Shown piece by piece: positions 18,575-28,026 of a DNA stretch of 64,000 nucleotides. How positions within the stretch are numbered: the first letter of the stretch is position 1; every line of letters begins with the position of its first letter. The DNA comes from Candidatus Hydrogenedens sp. (GTDB lineage: Bacteria > Hydrogenedentota > Hydrogenedentia > Hydrogenedentales > Hydrogenedentaceae): positions 51,571 through 115,570 of the forward strand of contig DAOSUS010000001.1 in the NCBI GenBank assembly GCA_035378955.1. Reading direction: 5' to 3'. The notes beneath the pieces were generated by a model. The model was not told the DNA's origin. It searched no databases and saw only the letters and a program-made list of their open reading frames with translations. Made by a program: the position numbers and the translations under genes.

Positions 18575-18762
18575 ATTTCCTGCTCCCACATGATTACAAA
18601 ACAAATTTAATCATATCAATGGTTGTATTAAAAGAAATTATATATGCAATATACAAATTATAGAAGAAAAAAGTCAAGAATTTTTTTGTTATTATATTAT
18701 CTTATTGCAAAACGGCATGAATAATCAGTAATATTCTTACAGAATTTTTATAAGGACTGGTA

Positions 18763-20577
18763 ATGAAGATACTCGGAATTTCTGCATTTTATCATGACAG
18801 TGCCGCAGCATTACTTATTGATGGCGAAATTATCGCCGCTGCACAAGAGGAGCGGTTTACACGAAAGAAGCATGACCCGCGCTTTCCCAAAAATGCGATT
18901 GAATATTGCTTAAAAGAAGGAAATATTGGAATATCCAATATTGATTGTATCGCCTTTTACGATAAGCCTTTTCTAAAATTTGAACGATTGCTAATGACCT
19001 ATCTCGGCACTGCTCCTGCGGGTATATCCTCTTTCTTTGTTCAAATGCCCTCGTGGCTTTCTGAAAAATTAAACATGCGAGGAACCATTCGAAGAGAATT
19101 GAATTATGAAGGAGAAATATTATTTTCAACACATCACCTATCCCATGCAGCGTCCGCATTTTATCCAAGTCCCTTCGAAGAAAGTGCTATCATCACTTTA
19201 GATGGCGTTGGAGAATGGGCGACATCTGCCTATGGTATCGGTCAGGGGAATAAGATAAAGTTATTAAAGGAAATTCGTTTTCCACATTCCTTAGGATTGC
19301 TTTATTCTGCCTTTACCTATTTTACAGGTTTCAAAGTAAATAGTGGCGAATATAAATTGATGGGGCTGGCTCCTTATGGAGAACCGAAGTATGTAGATGT
19401 GATAAAGAGAGAACTTGTGGATATACATGAGGATGGTTCGTTCCGCCTCAATCTGAAATATTTTGATTACTGTGCCGGTTTGAAAATGACTAACAATCGG
19501 TTTGCTAAACTTTTTGGTGGTCCTCCACGAAAGCCGGAATCAAAGATTACACAAAGGGAAATGGATTTAGCAAAATCCATACAAATCGTTACGGAAGAGA
19601 TTGTCCTGAAAATTGCAAGACATGTGTATAAAGAAACAGGTTTGAAAAAGTTAGCCATGTCCGGCGGTGTTACACTTAATTGTGTGGCAAATGGTAGATT
19701 GTTGCGGGAAGGACCTTTTGAGGAAATCTGGATACAGCCCTGTGCCAGTGATGGAGGCAATGCGTTAGGTTGTGCTTTATTGGCGTGGCATCAAGTCTAT
19801 GGCAAAGAACGCATAGCCCACTCACGCCGACAAAAAGCCAGTTACTTAGGTCCTTCGTTTTCCGATGAGGATATTGAAAAGTTCCTAAAAGAGGAAAACA
19901 TTCCTTACGAAAAACTTTCAGAAAAAGAGATTGCAACACGCGTTGCTCAACTTATAGATGAAGGGAAGGTGGTGGGTTGGTTTCAGGGGCGAATGGAATT
20001 CGGTCCGCGTGCCTTGGGAGCAAGAAGTATTTTGGGTGATGCCCGTTCTCGGGAAATGCAATCTGTGCTAAATCTTAAAATAAAATTCCGTGAATCGTTT
20101 CGTCCGTTTGCTCCTACCGTATTATACGAACATGCCGATGAGTATTTTGAACTAAATGGCGTAGAAAGTCCGTATATGTTGTTGGTTGCGAATGTTCGAA
20201 AAGAACGCCTGCGTGAACTCACAGAGGAAGAAAAGAAAGCCACAGGATTTGATAAATTAAAGGTAATTCGTTCGGACATTCCTGCGGTTACACATGTGGA
20301 TAATTCTGCTCGTATACAGACCATTCGCCGAGAAGACCATCCGCGATATTATGACATGATAAAAGCCTTTTATGAAAAAACAGGGTGTCCTGTTATTATC
20401 AATACCTCTTTTAATGTTCGGGGTGAACCTATCGTATGCACACCTAAAGAAGCATATACTTGCTTTATGAGAACCAATATGGATTACCTTTGCATGGGTT
20501 CATTCCTTCTGGATAAAACAAAACAAAAACCGTGGAAAGATGAAGTGGACTGGAAAAAAGAATTTGAATTGGATTAA
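18763..20577 (+). CDS. Carbamoyltransferase (NodU/CmcH family)
   Basis: A 604-residue enzyme of the family that transfers a carbamoyl group from carbamoyl phosphate to hydroxyls of sugars or natural products. The N-terminal Kae1-like domain begins MKILGISAFYHDSAAALL and includes the metal/ATP motif HHLSHAASAFYPSPF and LDGVGEW; the C-terminal domain (about residues 380-570) has GRMEFGPRALGARSILGD and INTSFNVRGEPIVCTP, both hallmark motifs. It is followed five bases later by an SxtJ-like membrane protein, a pairing common near exopolysaccharide or surface-glycan genes, so the acceptor may be a surface glycan. That is inference; no polysaccharide cluster surrounds it. Confidence 0.92.
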   Translation: MKILGISAFYHDSAAALLIDGEIIAAAQEERFTRKKHDPRFPKNAIEYCLKEGNIGISNIDCIAFYDKPFLKFERLLMTYLGTAPAGISSFFVQMPSWLSEKLNMRGTIRRELNYEGEILFSTHHLSHAASAFYPSPFEESAIITLDGVGEWATSAYGIGQGNKIKLLKEIRFPHSLGLLYSAFTYFTGFKVNSGEYKLMGLAPYGEPKYVDVIKRELVDIHEDGSFRLNLKYFDYCAGLKMTNNRFAKLFGGPPRKPESKITQREMDLAKSIQIVTEEIVLKIARHVYKETGLKKLAMSGGVTLNCVANGRLLREGPFEEIWIQPCASDGGNALGCALLAWHQVYGKERIAHSRRQKASYLGPSFSDEDIEKFLKEENIPYEKLSEKEIATRVAQLIDEGKVVGWFQGRMEFGPRALGARSILGDARSREMQSVLNLKIKFRESFRPFAPTVLYEHADEYFELNGVESPYMLLVANVRKERLRELTEEEKKATGFDKLKVIRSDIPAVTHVDNSARIQTIRREDHPRYYDMIKAFYEKTGCPVIINTSFNVRGEPIVCTPKEAYTCFMRTNMDYLCMGSFLLDKTKQKPWKDEVDWKKEFELD

Positions 20578-20582
20578 GTAAT

Positions 20583-20996
20583 ATGGCTTTAAAGATGGAT
20601 TATACCGACAAAAAAGAACAGCGTAAATTTGGTTTGCTTGTTGGTGCCGTTTTTATCATAATCGGTGCCTTACGCTGGGCTATTCATGGCTTTATTGGGA
20701 TACCTTATATATGGTGGGGTATTGGAGGAACCTTAATTCTTTTAGGTATCCTCTTCCCGAAAATCCTGCAACCTGTTTTCTTCCTGTGGATGAAATTAGC
20801 AGAAGCATTAAACTGGGTAATGACACGGCTTTTTTTGTTGGTTACTTTTTATCTTGTCATCGCTCCCATAGGTATCCTTTATCGCTTGTTTAAAGAAGAC
20901 CCTTTGAACCGCCAATGGCTTTCTAAGGATGAAACCTACTGGAATGAGGTGGAAATGCAACCTGAAAATATAGATGAATTTCGCAGGCAATTTTAA
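20583..20996 (+). CDS. SxtJ-like small membrane protein
   Basis: A 137-residue protein with an N-terminal charged stretch, two close hydrophobic hairpins (about residues 18-60) and a third/fourth membrane region (about 80-105), ending in a soluble acidic tail. Its layout and its position directly after a NodU-type carbamoyltransferase match the SxtJ family of membrane proteins, whose biochemical role is unknown. The five-base gap indicates one transcript. The frequent third partner, a ~50-residue DUF5989 protein, is not present; the next gene is a thiolase. Family call is moderate because it leans on gene order as well as sequence. Confidence 0.68.
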   Translation: MALKMDYTDKKEQRKFGLLVGAVFIIIGALRWAIHGFIGIPYIWWGIGGTLILLGILFPKILQPVFFLWMKLAEALNWVMTRLFLLVTFYLVIAPIGILYRLFKEDPLNRQWLSKDETYWNEVEMQPENIDEFRRQF

Positions 20997-21032
20997 TTTA
21001 ACATACAACCTAACAGGATAGGAGGTACTATT

Positions 21033-22211
21033 ATGGAACATATTGTTATTACATCAGGTATTCGCACGGCAATTGGTTCTTTCGGTGGAAGTTTAAAAGA
21101 TTACCCGGCGCCTGACCTTGCAGGTCTCGTTGTAAAAGAAGCCCTTCAACGAAGTAAAGTAGAGCCGGATGCCGTCGGCGATGTGATTATTGGGCAATGC
21201 ATGCAACGAACCGATGAATTACCGACAGGTAGGCTCGCTGCCTTGAAAGCAGGTTTGCCTATCCAGGTGCCCGGTGTTACCATCCAGCGGAACTGTGCAT
21301 CAGGAATGCAAGCCATTGTTTACGCGGCACAGCAAATTATGCTTGGCGATATGGACATTGCTGTAGCAGGCGGTGTAGAAATTATGAGCCGTGTCCCTTA
21401 TACTGTGGATAAAGCACGCTGGGGTATCCGCCTGCAGCATGCAACACTTGCAGATGGTGTTTGGGATGGACTTACGGATTCATGGAGCGGTCTTATTATG
21501 GGTCTGACCGCAGAAAATCTTGCAGAAAAGTATCATATTACCCGTGAGGAACAGGATACCATAGCGTTAAAATCCCACAATTGCGCTGAAAAAGCCATAA
21601 AGGAAGGAAAATTCAAGGAGGAAATTATCCCCGTCGAGATTAAAGGAAAAAAAGGAAGTGTTACCCTTTTCGAGCAGGATGAACATGTGCGTATGGGCTT
21701 AACAATAGAACAATTAGCCTCTCTAAAGCCTTCTTTTAAGAAAGATGGCACTGTTACTGCAGGCAATGCCTCTGGTATCAATGATGCCGCGTGTGCGGTT
21801 GTTCTAATGAGTGAAAAAGAAGCCAATCGCAGGGGATTGGAACCGTTAGGTCGGCTTGTTTCATATGCCGTAGCCGGGGTTGAACCGGAACTTATGGGAT
21901 ATGGTCCTGTGCCCGCTACAAAGAAGGCATTAGAAAAAGCAAAAATGAAATTAGATGATATTGAACTGATAGAACTAAACGAAGCCTTTGCGGCTCAATA
22001 TCTCGCATGTGAAAAATTGTTAGGTCTAAATCGTGATATTACTAATGTAAATGGTTCGGGTATCGCTTTAGGTCATCCCGTTGGTTGTACCGGTGCCCGT
22101 ATTGTATTGTCTTTGCTCAATGAAATGAAACGAAGAAACCTCAAATATGGTCTCGCTACATTATGCGTCGGTGGTGGTATGGGAATGACAACAATTTGGG
22201 CACGCGACTAA
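21033..22211 (+). CDS. Acetyl-CoA acetyltransferase (thiolase)
   Basis: A 392-residue thiolase, full length. The acyl-accepting cysteine is Cys88 in QRNCASGMQA; the second-half motifs are NEAFAAQYL, His348 in GHPVGCTGAR and the deprotonating Cys378 in CVGGGMGMT. It condenses or cleaves acetoacetyl-CoA/3-ketoacyl-CoA in the cytoplasm. A strong ribosome-binding site (GATAGGAGG) lies upstream. It starts 36 bases after the SxtJ-like gene and may share its transcript, but no functional link to carbamoylation is evident. There are no other beta-oxidation or ketone-body genes in the window, so the direction of the reaction is open. Confidence 0.94.
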   Translation: MEHIVITSGIRTAIGSFGGSLKDYPAPDLAGLVVKEALQRSKVEPDAVGDVIIGQCMQRTDELPTGRLAALKAGLPIQVPGVTIQRNCASGMQAIVYAAQQIMLGDMDIAVAGGVEIMSRVPYTVDKARWGIRLQHATLADGVWDGLTDSWSGLIMGLTAENLAEKYHITREEQDTIALKSHNCAEKAIKEGKFKEEIIPVEIKGKKGSVTLFEQDEHVRMGLTIEQLASLKPSFKKDGTVTAGNASGINDAACAVVLMSEKEANRRGLEPLGRLVSYAVAGVEPELMGYGPVPATKKALEKAKMKLDDIELIELNEAFAAQYLACEKLLGLNRDITNVNGSGIALGHPVGCTGARIVLSLLNEMKRRNLKYGLATLCVGGGMGMTTIWARD

Positions 22212-22437
22212 GTTAGTGTAATTAAAATATATCCATATTTATGAATAGATAGTAACACTACCCCTTATGCCTATGATTTCTTTTTAAAATGGGCATAACC
22301 TATTAAGGTTTGAGAAAATTTATTTTTACTTTATAATATACAATATCATTCAAAACATAAAAAATTTTGGAACGAAAATAGAAAATTTTCCATAACATAT
22401 TATAAGTACATAATAATTAAAAAATGGAATTAGACTT

Positions 22438-23925
22438 ATGAAAAACCTGCGAATTGTAGTATTTTTGTTCCTTTTTATCTGCGTCCTATCTTTATGGGTC
22501 GGTTGCACACGAACACGCATACCCCTTACAAAAATTGAAGTCCCTATGGTGGCTGTGCCTCTACCCGAATTGCCCTTACCCTTACCCAAAATACCCTTAT
22601 TGATGAGTGGTGAAGGGGATTATCGGCTATTACCATGGAAAAAGGCGTTTTATAGGCTTTGTGACCAGATTGAACGCGAGTATCCATATACAGAGTGGAA
22701 AAATATAAATTGGGATGAGTTGCGGTCAAAATATTCGGAAAAAATAGCACAGGCAAAAGAAAAAAAGAACCGCGATGGCTACTATCTTGCCCTCCGTGAA
22801 TTTATGTATTCCATACCCGATGCCAATGTCCGTATAGAGACCCATGAATCTATTCGTGCTTCGGTTATAGGTGGTGGTTATGGCTTTGCAATGACCAAAA
22901 CTGAAGATGGGGAATACATTGTTTTTTATATCCACCCAAATAGTTACGCGGACAAAGCAGGTATGAAAATCGGTGCAAAACTTTTACAGTGGAATAACAA
23001 GCCGATAGAACAAGCCGTTCTGGAAACACCAGTTTTATGGGCAGATAATCCGCCAGCAACAAACGAAGGCAGATTATACGAGCAATGTAAACTTATGGGT
23101 AGGGCTCCGATAGATACAGAAGTAGAAGTGTCTTTTGTAAACCCCTCACAAACGGAACCTGTGGTGGCAAAATTAAAAGCACAAAAAGACGACTATGCTA
23201 CCTTACAACTTCCTGTGTGGGATAAAGTTAGTGTTGGTCCAATGGATAGTCCATTACAGAAGAAAAAACTGGAAGAAACTTACGGCTATGTCCGTATTCT
23301 TTTCTTCTCTCCCAGTATCAACACCCCCTTTCCTGCACAAGCATTCCAAAAAATCGTTAGCGATTTTGTCCGTGATGGTGTGCCCGGTATTATCATAGAC
23401 CTACGCGGAAATACAGGTGGTGACCCAGAATTAATTCCACGATTTGCAGGTTACTTCGTTGAGGAGGAAACCTTTTTACAAGACCTTGCTTTTTATAGCA
23501 AAAAGGAAAAGAGTTTTAAAGTAAGTCCAGGTGATAGGGTCGTTGTTAAACCATTTCCCATACGCTATCGGGGGAAGGTTGTTATCCTTGTTGATTATGG
23601 AACTGCAGGCTGTGCCGAAGGATTTGTTTCTGTTTTGAGTAAGCAAAAGAATGTCCAGATAATTGGAATGTGCCATACAAGAGGTGCGATGGGTGTTCCC
23701 GGCGGTGATGTGCGTATGCCCGATGGTATCACCGTTTCGTATCCAGTGGCTCGCTCGCTGGATAAAGATGGAAATGTCCAGATTGAAGCCAATGCAAAAG
23801 GTGAAGGTGGAATTGCTCCGACAATAAGAATTCCTATCAATACGGACAATTTACAGAAAATCTTTGTAGATAAAAAAGACATTGTATTAGAACAGGCAAT
23901 AGAATATCTGAAGAACAATAAATAA
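22438..23925 (+). CDS. S41-family protease-like lipoprotein, probable nucleophile missing
   Basis: A 495-residue exported protein. The hydrophobic leader ends at WVG-C23, an imperfect lipobox, followed by a proline-rich linker (PLPELPLPLPKIPLL). Then come a PDZ-like region (about 140-240; GYGFAMTKTEDGEYIVFYIH, ADKAGMKIGAKLL) and the S41 core (about 270-480) with IIIDLRGNTGGD and VVILVDYGTAGCAEGF. In active family members the catalytic Ser sits three residues before the conserved Glu (e.g. S-A-x-E); here that position is Gly, with Cys next to it (G-C-A-E). It may therefore be inactive or use the Cys. It stands alone between thiolase and Sel1 genes. Confidence 0.8.
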   Translation: MKNLRIVVFLFLFICVLSLWVGCTRTRIPLTKIEVPMVAVPLPELPLPLPKIPLLMSGEGDYRLLPWKKAFYRLCDQIEREYPYTEWKNINWDELRSKYSEKIAQAKEKKNRDGYYLALREFMYSIPDANVRIETHESIRASVIGGGYGFAMTKTEDGEYIVFYIHPNSYADKAGMKIGAKLLQWNNKPIEQAVLETPVLWADNPPATNEGRLYEQCKLMGRAPIDTEVEVSFVNPSQTEPVVAKLKAQKDDYATLQLPVWDKVSVGPMDSPLQKKKLEETYGYVRILFFSPSINTPFPAQAFQKIVSDFVRDGVPGIIIDLRGNTGGDPELIPRFAGYFVEEETFLQDLAFYSKKEKSFKVSPGDRVVVKPFPIRYRGKVVILVDYGTAGCAEGFVSVLSKQKNVQIIGMCHTRGAMGVPGGDVRMPDGITVSYPVARSLDKDGNVQIEANAKGEGGIAPTIRIPINTDNLQKIFVDKKDIVLEQAIEYLKNNK

Positions 23926-23990
23926 AGGAATTTGTCTAAAACTCCAACTTGTCCAACAGGTCTAACACATCCAGCACCCCCTTAAAAAAT

Positions 23991-24022
23991 TTGACAATAA
24001 CCCTACCTATGTGCATTATAAT
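23991..24022 (+). promoter_or_regulatory. Candidate sigma-70 promoter of the Sel1 gene
   Basis: A perfect -35 TTGACA (23991-23996) is followed 17 bases later by CATTAT (24014-24019) and, overlapping it, a perfect TATAAT (24017-24022, 20-base spacer). It lies 24 bases before the start codon at 24046, with AAGGA between them as ribosome-binding site. Upstream is a short GTCCAAC/GGTCTAAC-type repeat stretch. Confidence 0.55.
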
Positions 24023-24045
24023 AGAAAAAGACCCAAGGACCTGAT

Positions 24046-26277
24046 ATGGAGAAAATTCGGAACAACGGTTATGTCTGCTTAATTCTGATTATCTCAATTT
24101 CTCTTTTTCCCACAAATGTTTTTTCGGATGAAGCAAAACCCCAAACCGATGAAAAAACAAACGAATACTATCAGACCCTTTTGCAAGCAATAAATCTCAT
24201 CAACTTTTCCCTCAATCGAATCTGTTCTACTTCAAGCATTTCTATGATAAAAGCAGAATATACCTATATCCTTAATAACATTGATTTAGATAAAGTTAAT
24301 TTTCCTGAAGAAATAAAAAATACTTATCAAGAGATTATCAACTCCCTTTCCGAATTGAAAACCGCAAAAGGAAAACTATCAGAAGGAATAGACCTTTTAG
24401 AAAGGGAACACTATTTACGACTGGATAAACCGTCTTCTGAATTAGTGCATTCTTTGATTAATCTTCAAGAAATGAATAGGGATACCCGTCATTCCCTAAT
24501 GAATTGTAGCAAAATACTATATTATCGCTGTTTGTTTGATAACCGTTTTTATAATTACGAATCGTGTAGTTACCCGCCTGATGAACTGAATGAAGAGTTT
24601 AGAAGAACTGTTTCAAGTGTTAAAAAAGAATGGATGGAAGTAATAAAACCTTATTTTTATAATCAAATTTTACCAAAATTACCCGATGCCTTGTTGGTAG
24701 AAGATAGAATGGTTCAGTTGCTTTTAAGGAATTTCTATGCAAAGGATTTTGGTTTATGTCTGCAATCGTTTAATGACATGCAAAAGACAGAAAAGGGGAT
24801 AGTTCAAACACCCATTTATTGGTTGTTATATGCCTTTTCAGCCAGCACAGGGAAAAATAATGAAGTAACGGAAATATGTATGGATAAGTTTTTGGAATGT
24901 TACGAAAGCGTGTTGAAAAAAGATATCTTTCTTGAAGTTATTTATATTCGTAAGTTAGAACACCTCCTCCAAAAAAATCCAGAGTTAAAAGATGAAAGTA
25001 TTAATCAAAAAATGCTGGCTATTGCAGAAAATGCCTATAAATATGTTAATGACAAAAACATACTTTATAAAATCTACTTAGCCGCAATATTTTACAGACT
25101 AAATAAGATGGAAAAAACTCAAGAAATATTATCAGGAATAAACCCGGAATTTGTAGATAAGGAAAATAGAGCTGAGTATGGATTTTATCAACTTGCCATG
25201 TATGATTTAAATCATGGTTATGATGTTTTTGACCATATGAGATTATTGGCAAAAATCCTGGAATGGGAACCTGTAAATCTTGAACAGTTAGAAGAAATAA
25301 AGGAGGCTAAAATTCCAGAAGCGTTTCTTTACTTAGGGCGTAAATATATCTATGGAAAGGAAAATAAAGACAGGGATAAAGGATTGGCATATATGGAAGA
25401 AGCCAGCGAGTTGGGAAGTGAAGAAGCAACCTCTTATCTCGCGTATAGATATATGTATGGTTATCTACCGGGAATGAAAAAAGACGAAAAGAAAGGTTTA
25501 GCATACTTTCAAAAGCTGGCAGAAAAAGGAGACCAGAAAGCCCTCTGCGAGATTGGTAGATGTTACTATATAGGAATTGCTGTTCCACAGGATTTTAATA
25601 AAGCAAAAGAATACTTTGAGAAATCTGGAAAAGATGGCAAATATTGGTTAGGATTGATGTATAGCAAAGGTGACGGTGTTCCACGAGATTATCAAAAAGC
25701 ATACGAATGTTTTTATGATGTAATACGAGACGATCTTTCTTATGGTGGATATCAAAATCATTATAGTTCTTATAGTCATGAAGCAAATATGGCTATTGGA
25801 GATTTGTATTTTACCGGGAAAATTGATGTTGTAAATTACATAAAGGCTATGGAATATTATCAGAGAGCAAGTTCTCTCCCCGAAGCACAGGTAAAAATGG
25901 GTTACATTTACGAAAACGGCTATGAAATACAGAAGAGTTATACAAAAGCCAAAGAATGTTATGAAAAAGCAGGAAGTCAAGGAAATTTAGAAGCAATACT
26001 TCGTTTAGGCGATTTTTATCTTTATGGATTGGCAGGAAAAAAAGATTATGTATTATCTTATGCACATTATACACTGGTAATACGATTAGTAAATGAAGGA
26101 AGTGACCATCCACAAGCCAAAGAATTAGCCCAACAAGCAGAACAGACACGCAAAAAACTCCTACCCAATATCTGGAATTTCTGGTCAGGACTAACTCCCG
26201 AGGAAATCAAAGAAGCCGAAGAACTCGCCAACTCCTGGAAGCCCTACTCCATCCTCACAAGAAAAAAAATTAAGTGA
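24046..26277 (+). CDS. Exported Sel1-repeat protein
   Basis: The 743-residue protein has a signal peptide (about residues 1-28, ending NVFSDEA), a helical N-terminal half without recognisable motif (about 30-415) and a C-terminal array of Sel1-like repeats (about 418-690) with units such as EAFLYLGRKYIYG, AKEYFEKSGKDGKYWLGLMY and PEAQVKMGYIYENGYE. Sel1 solenoids are scaffolds for protein-protein contacts. The final stretch, LTPEEIKEAEELANSWKP, closely resembles the end of the small Sel1 protein at 61.6 kb (ITKEQVQEAEKIVNSWKP), so the two belong to one local family. Partner and role are unknown. A candidate promoter lies just upstream. Confidence 0.82.
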   Translation: MEKIRNNGYVCLILIISISLFPTNVFSDEAKPQTDEKTNEYYQTLLQAINLINFSLNRICSTSSISMIKAEYTYILNNIDLDKVNFPEEIKNTYQEIINSLSELKTAKGKLSEGIDLLEREHYLRLDKPSSELVHSLINLQEMNRDTRHSLMNCSKILYYRCLFDNRFYNYESCSYPPDELNEEFRRTVSSVKKEWMEVIKPYFYNQILPKLPDALLVEDRMVQLLLRNFYAKDFGLCLQSFNDMQKTEKGIVQTPIYWLLYAFSASTGKNNEVTEICMDKFLECYESVLKKDIFLEVIYIRKLEHLLQKNPELKDESINQKMLAIAENAYKYVNDKNILYKIYLAAIFYRLNKMEKTQEILSGINPEFVDKENRAEYGFYQLAMYDLNHGYDVFDHMRLLAKILEWEPVNLEQLEEIKEAKIPEAFLYLGRKYIYGKENKDRDKGLAYMEEASELGSEEATSYLAYRYMYGYLPGMKKDEKKGLAYFQKLAEKGDQKALCEIGRCYYIGIAVPQDFNKAKEYFEKSGKDGKYWLGLMYSKGDGVPRDYQKAYECFYDVIRDDLSYGGYQNHYSSYSHEANMAIGDLYFTGKIDVVNYIKAMEYYQRASSLPEAQVKMGYIYENGYEIQKSYTKAKECYEKAGSQGNLEAILRLGDFYLYGLAGKKDYVLSYAHYTLVIRLVNEGSDHPQAKELAQQAEQTRKKLLPNIWNFWSGLTPEEIKEAEELANSWKPYSILTRKKIK

Positions 26278-26341
26278 GTATAAAATATCATTCACAAATA
26301 AGATAGAAAAATAAGGAAGTGAGAGCGTAAAATCTTTCGCC

Positions 26342-26474
26342 CCATTCCCCCCATTCGTCCCATAGTCCCCTATGTCCCATGTGTCTCATAGTCCCATTCG
26401 TCCCACAGTCCCATCAGTCCCATTCGTCCCATGGTCCCATTCGTCCCACAGTCCCATAGTCCCATTCGTCCCAT
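26342..26474. repeat. Short-period repeat of GTCCCAT / ATTCGTCCCA units
   Basis: About 130 bases built from irregular 7-10 base units around GTCCCA, often extended as ATTCGTCCCA, with spacers TAG, CAG or TGG. It lies between the Sel1 gene and the ceramidase-like gene, whose 3' ends face each other. The same unit in reverse orientation (ATGGGACGAAT) recurs at 63814-63860, so it is a dispersed family in this genome. Confidence 0.85.
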
Positions 26475-26500
26475 ATATACCAATGATCGAATATCTGTGG

Positions 26501-27859
26501 CTATTTTATTTTCGCCCACATTTGAGCAATAGCATTCAGGATAAGTTCCTCAATCTCTTCCTTCCATTTAGCAGGCATTTCATATTCCAATTGTGAAGTA
26601 TCTCCTTCGTAGCCTCCTTCACGAATCACTCGCACAGAAGGGATATAACTCATCAGATCGTTAGAATAACCCAATACCATTGCATTCGGTTCTATCCGCT
26701 GTTTAACAGCAATAGCATAATCAACAACTACCTCTCCACCTAAGGCAATCACAGGAAAACCACCCATATTCCACACCTGTATCGGATATGGATACGAAGT
26801 TCTTAAAGGAATTCCCCGTTCCAATTTCTTCAACAAATAACGGGCAGAACGACGAATATATTCTGCTTTTTTTGTATCATCAGATATTTGTTGAAGTTCT
26901 TCTTTCGTCAAAGGCGTTTCTAACGGGAGAGTAACGGTTTCATAACTTGTTTTCAATGAAGGCGGTAATTCTTGAAGGTTATCTTCTATAGCACGAGTAA
27001 CCGCTGCTGCAAGTTCCTTCCCATATTGTTGGGCTAAGGCGATTGTTCTTCGGGGTAATGGATTTATATCCGCACCACAACCCGCAACAAAAAGAGCCTT
27101 CGCTGTGGGATATGTTTGTTCTAAATCTATCTGTGCAAACCCCGGATAATCACCACACCACTGATAACCAGACAGAACAGTCGAATGACATGCGTAACCA
27201 AATACCATAGAGCGGATAGTATCATCAATAACATTCTTAACCACAAGTATAGGCACAGAATGGTCTACAGGACCTTTATAATCATAAGTAGTTTCAATTT
27301 CCGCCTCTTTATTATTCCGCCGATTAACAGCAAACCGAACTACACCACGCCCCATAAATAGTTTTGCAGGTTCTAAATGCTCCATGGCATTAACAATAGT
27401 ATCCACAACTTTTCGTTCAAGTTCTTCTGTATATCGTTGAATTTTATCCAGATGCTCCGTGTCTTCGGAGATAATATACATAGCAATAAGCGAATCACCA
27501 ACAATAGGACCGGAATGCGTATGCGAACTGTTCAAAAGTATATCCCCGGTGTCAAGACCTGTTTTTTCTTTTACTTGTTGCTTTATCCTCTGAGACATTT
27601 CTGCGGTAAAACCAAGTATATCACTGCTAACAATTACTGCCGTTTTTCCCGGTGCATCCTGTAAAGCCAGAGCCTTTACCCACAATGGATGTATCGCCCC
27701 TTCCGCAGGATGGTCACGCATTGCATAACCTGCCAGCCAAAGACCCGTAGGCGGTGTTATATCACATACAGCAATACCCGCTTTCCATACCTCATCAGCC
27801 GAACTGTTAAACAACCCCCCCAAAACAAACAGCAAAAACAGACAAAAAACTTTTCTCAT
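26501..27859 (-). CDS. Exported neutral/alkaline ceramidase-like hydrolase
   Basis: The family comprises neutral/alkaline ceramidases and shorter, mostly uncharacterised bacterial relatives. The mature 450-residue protein begins WKAGIAVCDITPPTGLWLAGY, the family's N-terminal signature, and contains the zinc-ligand motif NSSHTHSGP (about residue 113) and FGYACHSTVLSG. The nucleophile region of true ceramidases is replaced by FVAGCGADINPLPR, and the C-terminal immunoglobulin-like domain is absent, so the substrate may not be ceramide. The start is set at ATG 27859, with AAGGA seven bases upstream, giving a clear signal peptide (MRKVFCLFLLFVLGGLFNSS); an earlier in-frame ATG 54 bases upstream lacks such support. 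Confidence 0.82.
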   Translation of the reverse strand: MRKVFCLFLLFVLGGLFNSSADEVWKAGIAVCDITPPTGLWLAGYAMRDHPAEGAIHPLWVKALALQDAPGKTAVIVSSDILGFTAEMSQRIKQQVKEKTGLDTGDILLNSSHTHSGPIVGDSLIAMYIISEDTEHLDKIQRYTEELERKVVDTIVNAMEHLEPAKLFMGRGVVRFAVNRRNNKEAEIETTYDYKGPVDHSVPILVVKNVIDDTIRSMVFGYACHSTVLSGYQWCGDYPGFAQIDLEQTYPTAKALFVAGCGADINPLPRRTIALAQQYGKELAAAVTRAIEDNLQELPPSLKTSYETVTLPLETPLTKEELQQISDDTKKAEYIRRSARYLLKKLERGIPLRTSYPYPIQVWNMGGFPVIALGGEVVVDYAIAVKQRIEPNAMVLGYSNDLMSYIPSVRVIREGGYEGDTSQLEYEMPAKWKEEIEELILNAIAQMWAKIK

Positions 27860-28026
27860 AACGCAATCCTTATTAAAAATAATCTTAAAAACATACTTGA
27901 AATCTCTGAACAATCATAAACCACATAAGAATGATAATCAAAAATCTTTCATTATGTAAAAATAAAAAAGCAAAAAATTTTTCACCGCTACATTTCTCCT
28001 TCCGATATGGCACTTTCCTCCATTCG

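Noticed and set aside
26342..26474. CRISPR array.
   Set aside because: Units of 7-10 bases without unique spacers of constant length, and no cas genes; it is a short-period repeat.
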